Part shown: piece after piece, positions 10,358-18,195 of the stretch
Layout: each line of letters begins with the position of its first letter
Position numbering within the stretch: the stretch's first letter is position 1
DNA from: Robbsia sp. KACC 23696
GTDB lineage: Bacteria > Pseudomonadota > Gammaproteobacteria > Burkholderiales > Burkholderiaceae
Direction: 5' to 3'
NCBI RefSeq assembly: GCF_039852015.1
Contig: NZ_CP156627.1
Span: 434,001 to 498,000, forward strand
Length of the DNA: 64,000 nucleotides
Translations under genes and position numbers: made by a program
The notes under the pieces: model-generated
What the model saw: only the letters and a program-made list of their open reading frames with translations
The model's database searches: none
Told to the model about the DNA's origin: nothing

Positions 10358-10376
10358 TTGTGATTCTACGTCACAA
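10358..10376. promoter_or_regulatory. Candidate LysR operator
   Basis: TTGTGA, seven bases, TCACAA: a perfect 6-bp inverted repeat directly upstream of the LysR start codon and about 90 bases before the chromate transporter start. Spacing fits LysR half-sites. Confidence 0.45.
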
Positions 10377-10468
10377 AGGCGCGCCCAGAAATCGTTTTGC
10401 GCGGTGGGGGAAGCGCGCTACGCTTGCAAGCTGCGTGACACGCCGAAACAGATAATAGACATCGCCTC

Positions 10469-11077
10469 ATGACCTCCCCCTCGCCGCACGCTCCCCCTTC
10501 CGACGCCGCCGATCTTGCGCCGACGCCCACCACGCAGGACCTGTTCCTCGGCTTCCTCGCGCTCGGTCTCACCTCGTTTGGCGGTGCCTTGCCGCTTGCC
10601 CGACGGACGGTGGTCGAACAACGCCGATGGCTATCGGCCGCCGAGTTCACCGAACTCCTCGGCCTCTGTCAGTTTCTGCCAGGCGGCAATGTGATCAATC
10701 TGTCGGTGGCATTGGGCATGCGGTTCCGTGGATTGCGTGGCGCCCTTGCCTGCATCGTCGGACTGATCGCCGGGCCATCGTTGATCGTGATCGGGTTGGG
10801 GGTGATATACGAACGGACGCAGGGCAATCCGCTCGTCGCCCATCTGTTCGCCGGCCTGGCCGCCGCCGCGGCTGGCTTGCTGGTCGCGATGTCGATCAAG
10901 GTCTTGTGGCCTTTACGCACATCGCCGCTCGCACTGCTCATCGCTGGCCTGGGTTTTGTCGCGATCGCGCTGATGCGCCTGCCGCTGCTGCCGACGATGA
11001 TCGTCCTGACCGCCGCCAGCTTCCTGGCGACCTGGCTCATGGCCAAGCGCGAACGTGCCGTGGCGGTGCCGAAATGA
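10469..11077 (+). CDS. Chromate transporter, N-terminal-type half (short-chain CHR)
   Basis: A 202-residue membrane protein of the CHR family, which exports chromate or related oxyanions. The family signature GLTSFGGALPLARRTVVE and the FLPGGNVINLSVALG loop are present, followed by hydrophobic segments. In the short-chain CHR branch two half-size proteins work together, and the second half follows here with an ATGA overlap. The N-terminus (about 22 residues) is Pro/Ala-rich. A LysR gene is divergent and a candidate operator lies between them. Chromate specificity is assumed from the family, not shown. Confidence 0.8.
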   Translation: MTSPSPHAPPSDAADLAPTPTTQDLFLGFLALGLTSFGGALPLARRTVVEQRRWLSAAEFTELLGLCQFLPGGNVINLSVALGMRFRGLRGALACIVGLIAGPSLIVIGLGVIYERTQGNPLVAHLFAGLAAAAAGLLVAMSIKVLWPLRTSPLALLIAGLGFVAIALMRLPLLPTMIVLTAASFLATWLMAKRERAVAVPK

Positions 11078-11616
11078 TCGCGACCTTGTTATCGATGGCC
11101 CTGATTTTCGGGCAACTGTCCTTGCTGGCATTTGGCGGCGGCAACACGATCCTGCCCGAGATGCAGCGACAGGTGGTGGAAGTGCATCACTGGATGTCGG
11201 CCACGGAATTCAGTGCATTGTTCGCGCTGGCGCAAGCGGCGCCGGGGCCAAATATGATGATCGTGACGCTGGTCGGCTGGCATGTCGCCGGCTGGTGGGG
11301 CGTGCTCGTCACGTCACTCGCGAAGTTCGGCCCTTCTTCGATCGTGACGCTGATCACGCTGCATGCGTGGAACCGCTACAAGGATCGGCCCTGGCGCAAG
11401 ATCGCGCAGAAAGCGCTGGTTCCGGTCACCGCCGGTCTGGTCGGCGCAAGCGCGCTATTGATCGCGCAGGCCTCCGATACCACGTGGTTTGCCTGGATCA
11501 TCACTGCCGTCTGTGCGTCGCTGTCGCTGATGTCGCCCAGCCGCTTCCGGCTCCATCCGTTGTGGCTGCTAGGCGGCGGCGCGCTGGCAGGCCTGCTGGT
11601 ACTGCCCTTCGTGTGA
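11074..11616 (+). CDS. Chromate transporter, C-terminal-type half (short-chain CHR)
   Basis: A 180-residue CHR-family membrane protein, partner of the preceding half. Family features include LLAFGGGNTILPEMQRQVV and AQAAPGPNMMIVTLVGW. ATG 11074 overlaps the upstream stop as ATGA, so the two halves are probably made in equal amounts. A second, independent CHR pair is present at 54666-55906 in the same window. Confidence 0.8.
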   Translation: MIATLLSMALIFGQLSLLAFGGGNTILPEMQRQVVEVHHWMSATEFSALFALAQAAPGPNMMIVTLVGWHVAGWWGVLVTSLAKFGPSSIVTLITLHAWNRYKDRPWRKIAQKALVPVTAGLVGASALLIAQASDTTWFAWIITAVCASLSLMSPSRFRLHPLWLLGGGALAGLLVLPFV

Positions 11617-11696
11617 TCGTGTGACGCAAAGGCGCGACGTGCTTTCGCGAGGAAGGCGTCATCGCGTCTGTGCAGCACGACGCTCGCCCCGCCATC

Positions 11697-12620
11697 TCAC
11701 AAATCGAGCCCGATAATCTGCCGAAACCCTTGCGGCGAGACGCCCAGCGCATCCTTGAAGCGATGACTGAGATGGCTGACATTCGCGAACCCACACTCGG
11801 CGGCGATATCGGAAATCGGCAAACGACTGCTGCGTAACAGGCCCCGGGCGCGATCGAGGCGCTGCGACGCAATCCACGCGTGCGGCGGCATCCCGAACGA
11901 GGTGCGAAACATCCGCGCCAGATGGAATTCCGACAGCGATGCGACGTCGGCAAGCGTCGCGAGCGTCAGCGTATCCGTCAGATGACAATCGATATAGTCG
12001 GCGAGACGTCGACGCGTGGCGACGGCCAGGCCGCCCTTTGGCGTCACGCCGGACTTCCGAACGCCTTGCGAGCGCAGCAAGAGCGACATCGTCTGATGCA
12101 CGGCCTCATTCATCCGCAGGAGATCGTCGCGATCCTCCCAGTCGAAATGCAGTAACGACTGGCAGAGCTGCGCGATCTGCTCATCTTGAAAATAGGTGCG
12201 ATCGGCGAGCGTCAGTTCACGCGGCTCCATATCGAGCTCGCGCACCGCGCGCCGGGTGAAGTGATCCGGCAGGAAATACAGGTGCAGGAAATGCATACGC
12301 CCACGGACCCACCACTGCGATTCATGTTCTCCCGGGAGCGCGCACAGAAAAGTGGGGGCACCGTAGCGACCCGGCACCTTCTGGCGTTCGGTCCGATATC
12401 CCCCTTGCAGATAACACGATAGCGTGTGGTGCCCGGGCTTATCGTATGCCGTCTGCGCCTCGTCGGTCGCACGCGTCCATTCGGCAATCGCGAACTGATC
12501 GCCGAGCCAGGCAAAGCGCTCCAGCGTCGCCTCGGATTTGCCCAGGGTCTGGATGACCGACTGCACGCCGAACGAGGTTTGGGCGGACGACTTGGCGAAT
12601 GGACTATTGGATGGGATCAC
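11697..12620 (-). CDS. AraC-family transcriptional regulator
   Basis: A regulator of about 307 residues. The N-terminal part is a ligand-sensing region with HTLSCYLQGGYRTERQKVPG. The C-terminal 100 residues hold the double helix-turn-helix of the AraC family (LTLATLADVASLSEFHLARM, then ISDIAAECGFANVSHLSHRF). No ATG fits the domain start; GTG 12620 gives a normal length, but no clear ribosome-binding site supports it, so the start is uncertain. The gene is divergent from a DMT-family exporter, a common pairing in which the AraC protein controls the exporter. Confidence 0.75.
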   Translation of the reverse strand: MIPSNSPFAKSSAQTSFGVQSVIQTLGKSEATLERFAWLGDQFAIAEWTRATDEAQTAYDKPGHHTLSCYLQGGYRTERQKVPGRYGAPTFLCALPGEHESQWWVRGRMHFLHLYFLPDHFTRRAVRELDMEPRELTLADRTYFQDEQIAQLCQSLLHFDWEDRDDLLRMNEAVHQTMSLLLRSQGVRKSGVTPKGGLAVATRRRLADYIDCHLTDTLTLATLADVASLSEFHLARMFRTSFGMPPHAWIASQRLDRARGLLRSSRLPISDIAAECGFANVSHLSHRFKDALGVSPQGFRQIIGLDL

Positions 12621-12837
12621 GCTGGCAGCGATACGGATTGGCACCGTACCGGTCGTAGTCGATGCCGTCAGTATAAATCTCCAGCAGTGCCGTACGGCAG
12701 TCTCGGCACACACAATGCGCAATTTCAGACAAACAGGGACAGCCGAAGCGCGGCATAGTTGGCCAATACCCGCTTCGCCCTTGCCGAACAAGGACTCTGG
12801 CGTCGTTGCGGGCACGCACCATCACCCTTTCGACGCT

Positions 12838-13746
12838 ATGAATCTGACACTTTATATCCTCACCGTTTTAATCTGGGGCAGCACCTGGATCGCGATCAAA
12901 TGGCAATTAGGCGTGATTCCGCCGCCGGTCTCGATCGCCTGGCGTTTTTGGATTGCCGGGCTGGTGATTTTGCTGATCCTGCGGGTCATGCGCCGCCCCC
13001 TGATGCCCCCGCGTCACGCCTGGCCGCTGCTGTTCGCGCAAGGATTGGCCTTGTTTTGCCTGAACTTCCTGTGTTTTTACTACGCCGAACGCACGGTTCC
13101 TAGCGGGCTCGTCGCCGTGATCTTCTCCGTCGCGCCGCTGTTGAATGCGGTCAACGGCCGGATTTTCATGTCCAAACCGTTGCAGCCCACGGCCATCGCC
13201 GGCGCTTTATTGGGATTGGTCGGCATCGCCTGCTTGGCATTTCATCAATTGCACGGGCCGTCGGCTCAGTCCGGCGATTGGCTCGGCCTGGGTATGGCCT
13301 GCCTGGGCACCCTTTGCTTCTCGACCGGCAACCTGCTGTCGAGCCGCATGCAGGCCAAGGGCTTGCATCCTTTGCAAAGTAATGGCTGGGCCATGTTGAT
13401 CGGCGCGGCGATTCTGACCGCTGGAAGTGCCATCGCCGGCCTGCCTTTCGCGCCGTCGTCGGATCCGCGCTACGTCGGCGCACTGGTGTATCTCGCCATT
13501 CCCGGTTCGGTGATTGGCTTTACCGCCTATCTGACCCTGGTAGGCAGAATCGGCCCCGTCCGGGCAGCGTATTGCACGGTGTTGTTTCCCTTTGTTGCAC
13601 TGGCCATTTCATCGGTCTTCGAGGGATACCAATGGTCGCTGCTGGCCGTGATCGGCTTGGCGCTGGTCGTCCTCGGCAACCTCGTCGCGTTCGACGCGCC
13701 AAGAAAAATCATGGCGTATAGGCGAGGCGCCGTGAGCGTGCAGTGA
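12838..13746 (+). CDS. EamA/DMT-family exporter
   Basis: A 302-residue inner-membrane protein with about ten hydrophobic helices in two EamA repeats; the first opens with LYILTVLIWGSTWIAIKWQL, the classic start of this family. Such proteins export amino acids or other small metabolites. The C-terminus ends in a short basic tail. ATG 12838 starts directly at the first helix. It is divergent from an AraC regulator and converges on an SDR gene. Substrate cannot be told. Confidence 0.8.
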   Translation: MNLTLYILTVLIWGSTWIAIKWQLGVIPPPVSIAWRFWIAGLVILLILRVMRRPLMPPRHAWPLLFAQGLALFCLNFLCFYYAERTVPSGLVAVIFSVAPLLNAVNGRIFMSKPLQPTAIAGALLGLVGIACLAFHQLHGPSAQSGDWLGLGMACLGTLCFSTGNLLSSRMQAKGLHPLQSNGWAMLIGAAILTAGSAIAGLPFAPSSDPRYVGALVYLAIPGSVIGFTAYLTLVGRIGPVRAAYCTVLFPFVALAISSVFEGYQWSLLAVIGLALVVLGNLVAFDAPRKIMAYRRGAVSVQ

Positions 13747-13773
13747 AAGGTGGACGTGCGTTATCAAGTGCGA

Positions 13774-14532
13774 TCACTTTGTCGAGAGTTCTCGTACGTC
13801 GGCAATCACCGACTCCCCGAACTCGGCGCTGAAGAGGTAGTCCAGAAGCTTCTGTGCCGTATCTGCGGCGGTGACCAATTTGCCTTCGCGCTTTAGCGCT
13901 TCGAAACGCCCTAAAGCAGGGAATTTCTCCACGCCTGTGCTGCGGATCTCACCCTGCATATCGGTATCCACCACGCCGGGGGCAACGCTGGCGATTCGCA
14001 AAGGCAAGGTCTGATCAAGCGCAACCGCGCGCGCATGATGATCGAGCGCGGCCTTCGTTGCGCAATAGACGCTCCAGCCAGCCGTCGCGTTCCGCCCCGC
14101 CCCACTCGAGATATGCATGATCCGTCGATCCGTCTGCGCGAAAGCGGGCGTCGATGTCGCCGCCATCAGTGCGGCGGACAGCATCAATGGCGCCGTGACG
14201 TTCAGGCTCACCGCGCCGGCAATGCTCTCGCACGACTGCGTCTCCAACGGTCCGATAGGCTGCACCGTTCCGGCATTGTTGATCAGCACGATCTGGCTTG
14301 CCCCTTCTGCAAAGCGCGACAAGCGCTCCGAGGCAATCCACGCCGCCAACGCGGCGGTGTCCCCCAGGTCCAAGGCGATTTGCTCGAAATGGCCAGGCGC
14401 TGACGCGGCCAGCGTCGGATGAGTCTTGCGGGACAGCGCCAGCACATGGACGCCACGCGCCAGCAATTGTTCGGCGATCGATGCACCCAATCCGCGTGTG
14501 TGACCGGTCAGAATGACTTTGATCTGATTCAT
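13774..14532 (-). CDS. Short-chain dehydrogenase/reductase (SDR)
   Basis: A 252-residue classical SDR. It has the cofactor loop TGHTRGLG (TGxxxGxG), LINNAG, a serine in HISSGAG and the catalytic YCATK (YxxxK). The C-terminal part has VAPGVVDTDMQ. Substrate is unknown; a set of four SDR genes surrounds the type VI island here. It is divergent from the next SDR gene. Confidence 0.85.
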   Translation of the reverse strand: MNQIKVILTGHTRGLGASIAEQLLARGVHVLALSRKTHPTLAASAPGHFEQIALDLGDTAALAAWIASERLSRFAEGASQIVLINNAGTVQPIGPLETQSCESIAGAVSLNVTAPLMLSAALMAATSTPAFAQTDRRIMHISSGAGRNATAGWSVYCATKAALDHHARAVALDQTLPLRIASVAPGVVDTDMQGEIRSTGVEKFPALGRFEALKREGKLVTAADTAQKLLDYLFSAEFGESVIADVRELSTK

Positions 14533-14812
14533 AGGTTTTCGTTAATGTAGTGCGTTTTTGTCGATGCACCGTATGGTGAACCAATAGGCATCGATGCCTT
14601 TGCGGCCGATCATCCGCCGCATCATCACTAGACAATACCGCGCTTCCTCGTGCGAAGCGCGCAGCCAAAACCGCGGTCAAGCGACGCGTGCGCCTTATTC
14701 ACGCTAGACTAAAAATGCTATCTGCCTGGCGCATGGCTTGCAGCACGGCTATACGTTTTGCTTTCATTGCGAACGATTCTGCGCCACATACTGCTACTTG
14801 GGAGGGAATCGC

Positions 14813-15673
14813 ATGACTATCGCCGCTGATCCAGTATGGTTCATCACGGGCTGCTCGACGGGATTCGGTCGGGAATTGGCCCGGTTGGTGCTCGACCGCG
14901 GATGGCGCGCCGTCGTCACTGCACGTAACCCCGACCAGGTCGCGGATTTGGTCAAAGGGCACGAAGACCGCGCGCTGGCGCTCAAGCTCGACGTGACAAA
15001 GCCGGATCAAGTCGCCGAGGCAACGCGCGCTGCTCTCGCCCGATTCGGCCGCATCGACGTGCTGGTAAACAACGCCGGTTACGGATACCTTTCGGCAATC
15101 GAAGAAGGCGAAGATCACGAAGTCCGCGCCATGTTCGAAGCGAACTTTTTCGGCTTGGTCGCCATGACGAATGCAGTGCTTCCGACGATGCGCGCGGCGC
15201 GACGTGGCGCGATCGTCAATATCTCGTCGATTGGCGGACTGGCTAGTTTTGCGGCCACCGGTTATTACCACGCGACCAAGTACGCGGTGGAAGGGTTATC
15301 GGAATCGCTCTCCCTCGAAGTCGCGCCGCTCGGCATCAATGTCGTCATCGTCGAACCCGGTCCGTTTCGCACCAACTGGGCGGGTCCGTCGATCAAGCAA
15401 TCGGCGATTCGTATCGACGACTACGACGCCACGGCGGGTGTGCGTCGTGCGCAAACGGCAGCGCGTAGCGGCAACCAGGCGGGTGACCCCGTGCGCGCGG
15501 CGCAAGCCATCATCCAGGCAGTGGAAGCAGAGAAACCGCCGCTGCGTCTGGTGCTGGGCAAAGCCGCGTTGGAAATCGCACGCGGCAAGCTCGTGTCTCT
15601 GAAAAACGACTTCGATACGTGGGAAACCGCAACGCTCGCAAGCGACTTTCCAATCGAAGGTACGTTGCCGTAA
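14813..15673 (+). CDS. Short-chain dehydrogenase/reductase (SDR)
   Basis: A 286-residue SDR with TGCSTGFG cofactor loop, NNAGYGYLS, the serine of NISSIGG and YHATKYAVEG (YxxxK). The pattern, with VEPGPFRTNWAG near the end, is that of the oxidoreductases often annotated as YbbO/retinol-dehydrogenase-like. ATG 14813 has a strong GGGAGGG ribosome-binding site 7 bases upstream. Substrate unknown. Confidence 0.85.
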   Translation: MTIAADPVWFITGCSTGFGRELARLVLDRGWRAVVTARNPDQVADLVKGHEDRALALKLDVTKPDQVAEATRAALARFGRIDVLVNNAGYGYLSAIEEGEDHEVRAMFEANFFGLVAMTNAVLPTMRAARRGAIVNISSIGGLASFAATGYYHATKYAVEGLSESLSLEVAPLGINVVIVEPGPFRTNWAGPSIKQSAIRIDDYDATAGVRRAQTAARSGNQAGDPVRAAQAIIQAVEAEKPPLRLVLGKAALEIARGKLVSLKNDFDTWETATLASDFPIEGTLP

Positions 15674-15962
15674 GGCGCATTTCCCGTGCTTGTTATTTCT
15701 GCGCCGCTATCTCGCTAACGTGCGCGGCAAGCACCGGCTTCCACATATCGACGCGTCGCGGTCGATCCGGCCCGCGTTCGCAGACAAACACGCGGGCTCG
15801 GCACGCCGCGCGAACCGCCGTGTCAGGACCGCGATCGGCCGGTGATAGGCTGCAAATGCCCCTCCTTCGTACCGTGCGAGGTCTTCGCTCGCAAATTGCT
15901 CATCAAGCGTCGCCCAGCGCATTGCAACACGGCGCGTATCGCCTCTCATCGACACCTTCATT

Positions 15963-17111
15963 ATGCAAAGACCAACGTCTGTAGATGCGGCTCCGTTCCG
16001 TCGCCCGATCGTCTTTATTACCGGTGGCTCATCGGGGATTGGTCGAAGCACGGCGGCGGTTTTCGCATCGCACGGCTGGAACGTCGGGCTCATTGCGCGC
16101 GGGGCGGTGGGTCTGGAAGCAGTCAAGCATGCGCTAATGCCGATCGACGTATCGGACACCCCGGATACCGACATCGCGGTGGCGACCGCACCCGCCGACG
16201 TGAGTGACGCTGAAGCGCTAGCGATCGCCGCTATGCAGCTTGAGCGGACGCTAGGGGCACCCGACGTGTGGGTGAACTGCGCGGGCAATGGAACATTCGG
16301 TCGATTTCTCGACAGCTCTCCCGCCGAATTCAAACGCGTCACCGATGTCACGTATATGGGTGCCGTGAATGGCACGCGCGTCGCCCTGACATCGATGCTG
16401 CCGCGTGATCAAGGCTGCGTCGTCAACGTGTGCTCGGCAGTGGCATTTCATGGCATGCCGTTGTTGGCGTCCTATTCTGGGGCCAAACACGCGCTTCGTG
16501 GCTTCGACCAGGCTGTACGCGCTGAACTGGCGCAAGATGGCAGCAAGGTGCGCCTGACCACGGTGTTTCCTCCTGCGGTGAATACACCGTTCTTTGATCA
16601 CGCGGTCTCGCATATGCCGTCGCCGGGCAGGCCGATGGCACCGGTGTATCAACCCGAGGTTATCGCCGAGGCGATTTATCTCGCGGCTACGACCGCACGG
16701 CACGAGATGCGCATCAGCTTCACGACGACGGCGTTTGCTTTTGCTGTTCGGCTGGTACCCGCGCTCGTGCGACGCGCGATTCATCGATTGGGATACGCGG
16801 GACAGCTCGCAAGTGATAGCGCCGCGAAGGCGCGTCATCGGCCAACGTTGTTTGCGCCGTCCGAGACGGCCTGTTCATCGCGCGGCGCCTTCGATGCGAT
16901 CTCGCGCGATAGTAGTACGCAGGTGAGTTTGTTGCGGTGGTTTGCACGCTTCGGGAAAGTCAGATCGCTGGACTCTGAGCGGACCGCGCGATCGGCGGGG
17001 GCGCCTACCGTCCCTAAAGGGAAGCACGTAGCGTCGATGCAGACACCGTCGCCCCATTCCGTCGCGACGAAAACGACTGAGGCGTCACCTGCGGTGGCAG
17101 AGTTGCAGTAG
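15963..17111 (+). CDS. SDR-family oxidoreductase with C-terminal extension
   Basis: A 382-residue SDR. The Rossmann loop is TGGSSGIG, followed by NCAGNG, a serine in NVCSAVA and YSGAKHALRG (YxxxK). Residues 1-14 precede the Rossmann fold. After about residue 290 there is an extra, low-complexity Ser/Thr/Arg-rich tail with no recognised domain, unusual for a classical SDR, which is normally near 250 residues. The 289-base gap upstream shows no gene. It is the last gene before the lower-GC island. Confidence 0.75.
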   Translation: MQRPTSVDAAPFRRPIVFITGGSSGIGRSTAAVFASHGWNVGLIARGAVGLEAVKHALMPIDVSDTPDTDIAVATAPADVSDAEALAIAAMQLERTLGAPDVWVNCAGNGTFGRFLDSSPAEFKRVTDVTYMGAVNGTRVALTSMLPRDQGCVVNVCSAVAFHGMPLLASYSGAKHALRGFDQAVRAELAQDGSKVRLTTVFPPAVNTPFFDHAVSHMPSPGRPMAPVYQPEVIAEAIYLAATTARHEMRISFTTTAFAFAVRLVPALVRRAIHRLGYAGQLASDSAAKARHRPTLFAPSETACSSRGAFDAISRDSSTQVSLLRWFARFGKVRSLDSERTARSAGAPTVPKGKHVASMQTPSPHSVATKTTEASPAVAELQ

Positions 17112-17113
17112 GG

Positions 17114-17277
17114 GGCCTCTGGTTACGGTCGCCGCCGTCGACGTCATATTTACAGCGATAACGGTCGTAGCCTTTCTCATCTAAAGGAAGCAACTTACTT
17201 TTATTGATGAACTTAAATTGACCGGGCCCTCGCGATAATCCCCATGATCTTTCATCGACAATAGCGACGCTTGAGGT
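17114..17277 (-). pseudogene. Possible gene fragment without start codon
   Basis: On the minus strand an open frame after a TAA at 17278-17280 reads like real protein: SWGLSRGPGQFKFINKSKLL followed by DEKGYDRYRCKYDVDGG. It has no ATG or GTG start and its tail runs antisense into the end of the SDR gene. I do not recognise the family. It may be an eroded gene at the island edge. Confidence 0.25.
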
Positions 17278-17372
17278 TTAACGTGACGAATTTGCCGCAC
17301 CAGCCTTGAGGCGATACGAGCGACGACGCTTCTATCCACATTCTCTAATACCGAAGAAAGCGGCCGCTAGTA

Positions 17373-17567
17373 CTACTTGATACGCTGATAGATCAGCAGC
17401 GCTGCCGCCGCGCCGACCAAACCGAAAATGGCTTCGGACGCGCCTACCGACCCGATAACCATTTGCAGGATTTTATGGGTATCTGCGTCAGAATGCCCAT
17501 GCCTTTCCGCACTGACCAAACTGGCCAAATCGCTGAGAGCACATAAATGACGCTGGATCGCACCGTG
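17373..17567 (-). pseudogene. Possible small membrane protein remnant
   Basis: A minus-strand frame, open from a TAA at 17568-17570 to a TAG at 17373, reads SDLASLVSAERHGHSDADTH and ends in a hydrophobic segment (VGASEAIFGLVGAAAALLIY) followed by QRIK. It looks like a short protein with one membrane helix, but the only ATG (17462) is just before the helix and has no ribosome-binding site. It may be a decayed gene or a 29-residue peptide gene. Family not recognised. Confidence 0.25.
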
Positions 17568-18195
17568 TTAGACAATGCTATTTCAGCGGCTTAATATATT
17601 CCTCGATTATACCGAAATCGAGGATATTATAATTTGTAGAAAATTCTTCCCTGCATTCTCAAATCTCAATAACACCCCCGTTCGCTTAGGGGATTTATCC
17701 CACTCCCTAGCACAGCATCATCACCTGGAAAAATTGTACGGATATGTATGTCACTACATCGACGAGCGTAATGAACCTACGATCGTGCCATGCAGAGAAA
17801 TATAACATCGGCCCCTCACACTCTACAATCCGAATGCCTAATAGATAGTGATGAGCGGCATGAACTGACGGTATCTCGCTCACCGCCTGTACTGCCAGCG
17901 CGATAAATTGGGTCGTCTTCTGGAATATCCAATGCCATCTCGAACACCACTCGAGACCGCCTGCATTGCTCCTACCTGCCTTCATTGCTGCTGGAAGTCC
18001 TATGTGCAAGGCACTTGGAAGATTTCCACACGGAAACACGATGAATAATATTTGAAGATACGCGGGCCCGAGAGACATTTCAGTCTCACTCCACTACGCG
18101 CTATAATACATTTCTGTATAAATTCGCCATGACGGCGCACAAGTTGAGCATCGAACTAGTGAGCGGTAGCATAAGTAACGCGCAGAGGAGCAACA

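Larger units (their letters stand above)
17112..18195. other. AT-rich intergenic region at island edge
   Basis: About 1.1 kb with no convincing intact gene. It is clearly richer in A/T than the flanking DNA, especially 17570-17660. It carries two minus-strand frames that look like gene fragments, and otherwise only short frames of unlikely composition. It ends with GAGGAG at the vgrG ribosome-binding site. A site of past insertion and deletion is inferred. Confidence 0.5.

Noticed and set aside
17575..17805. 76-codon plus-strand frame in AT-rich gap
   Set aside because: No ribosome-binding site and no recognisable family; short frames are expected by chance here.
17707..18078. 123-codon minus-strand frame in the same gap
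   Set aside because: Composition (many Trp, Cys, His, Phe) unlike a real protein and no start signal; decayed gene not excluded.
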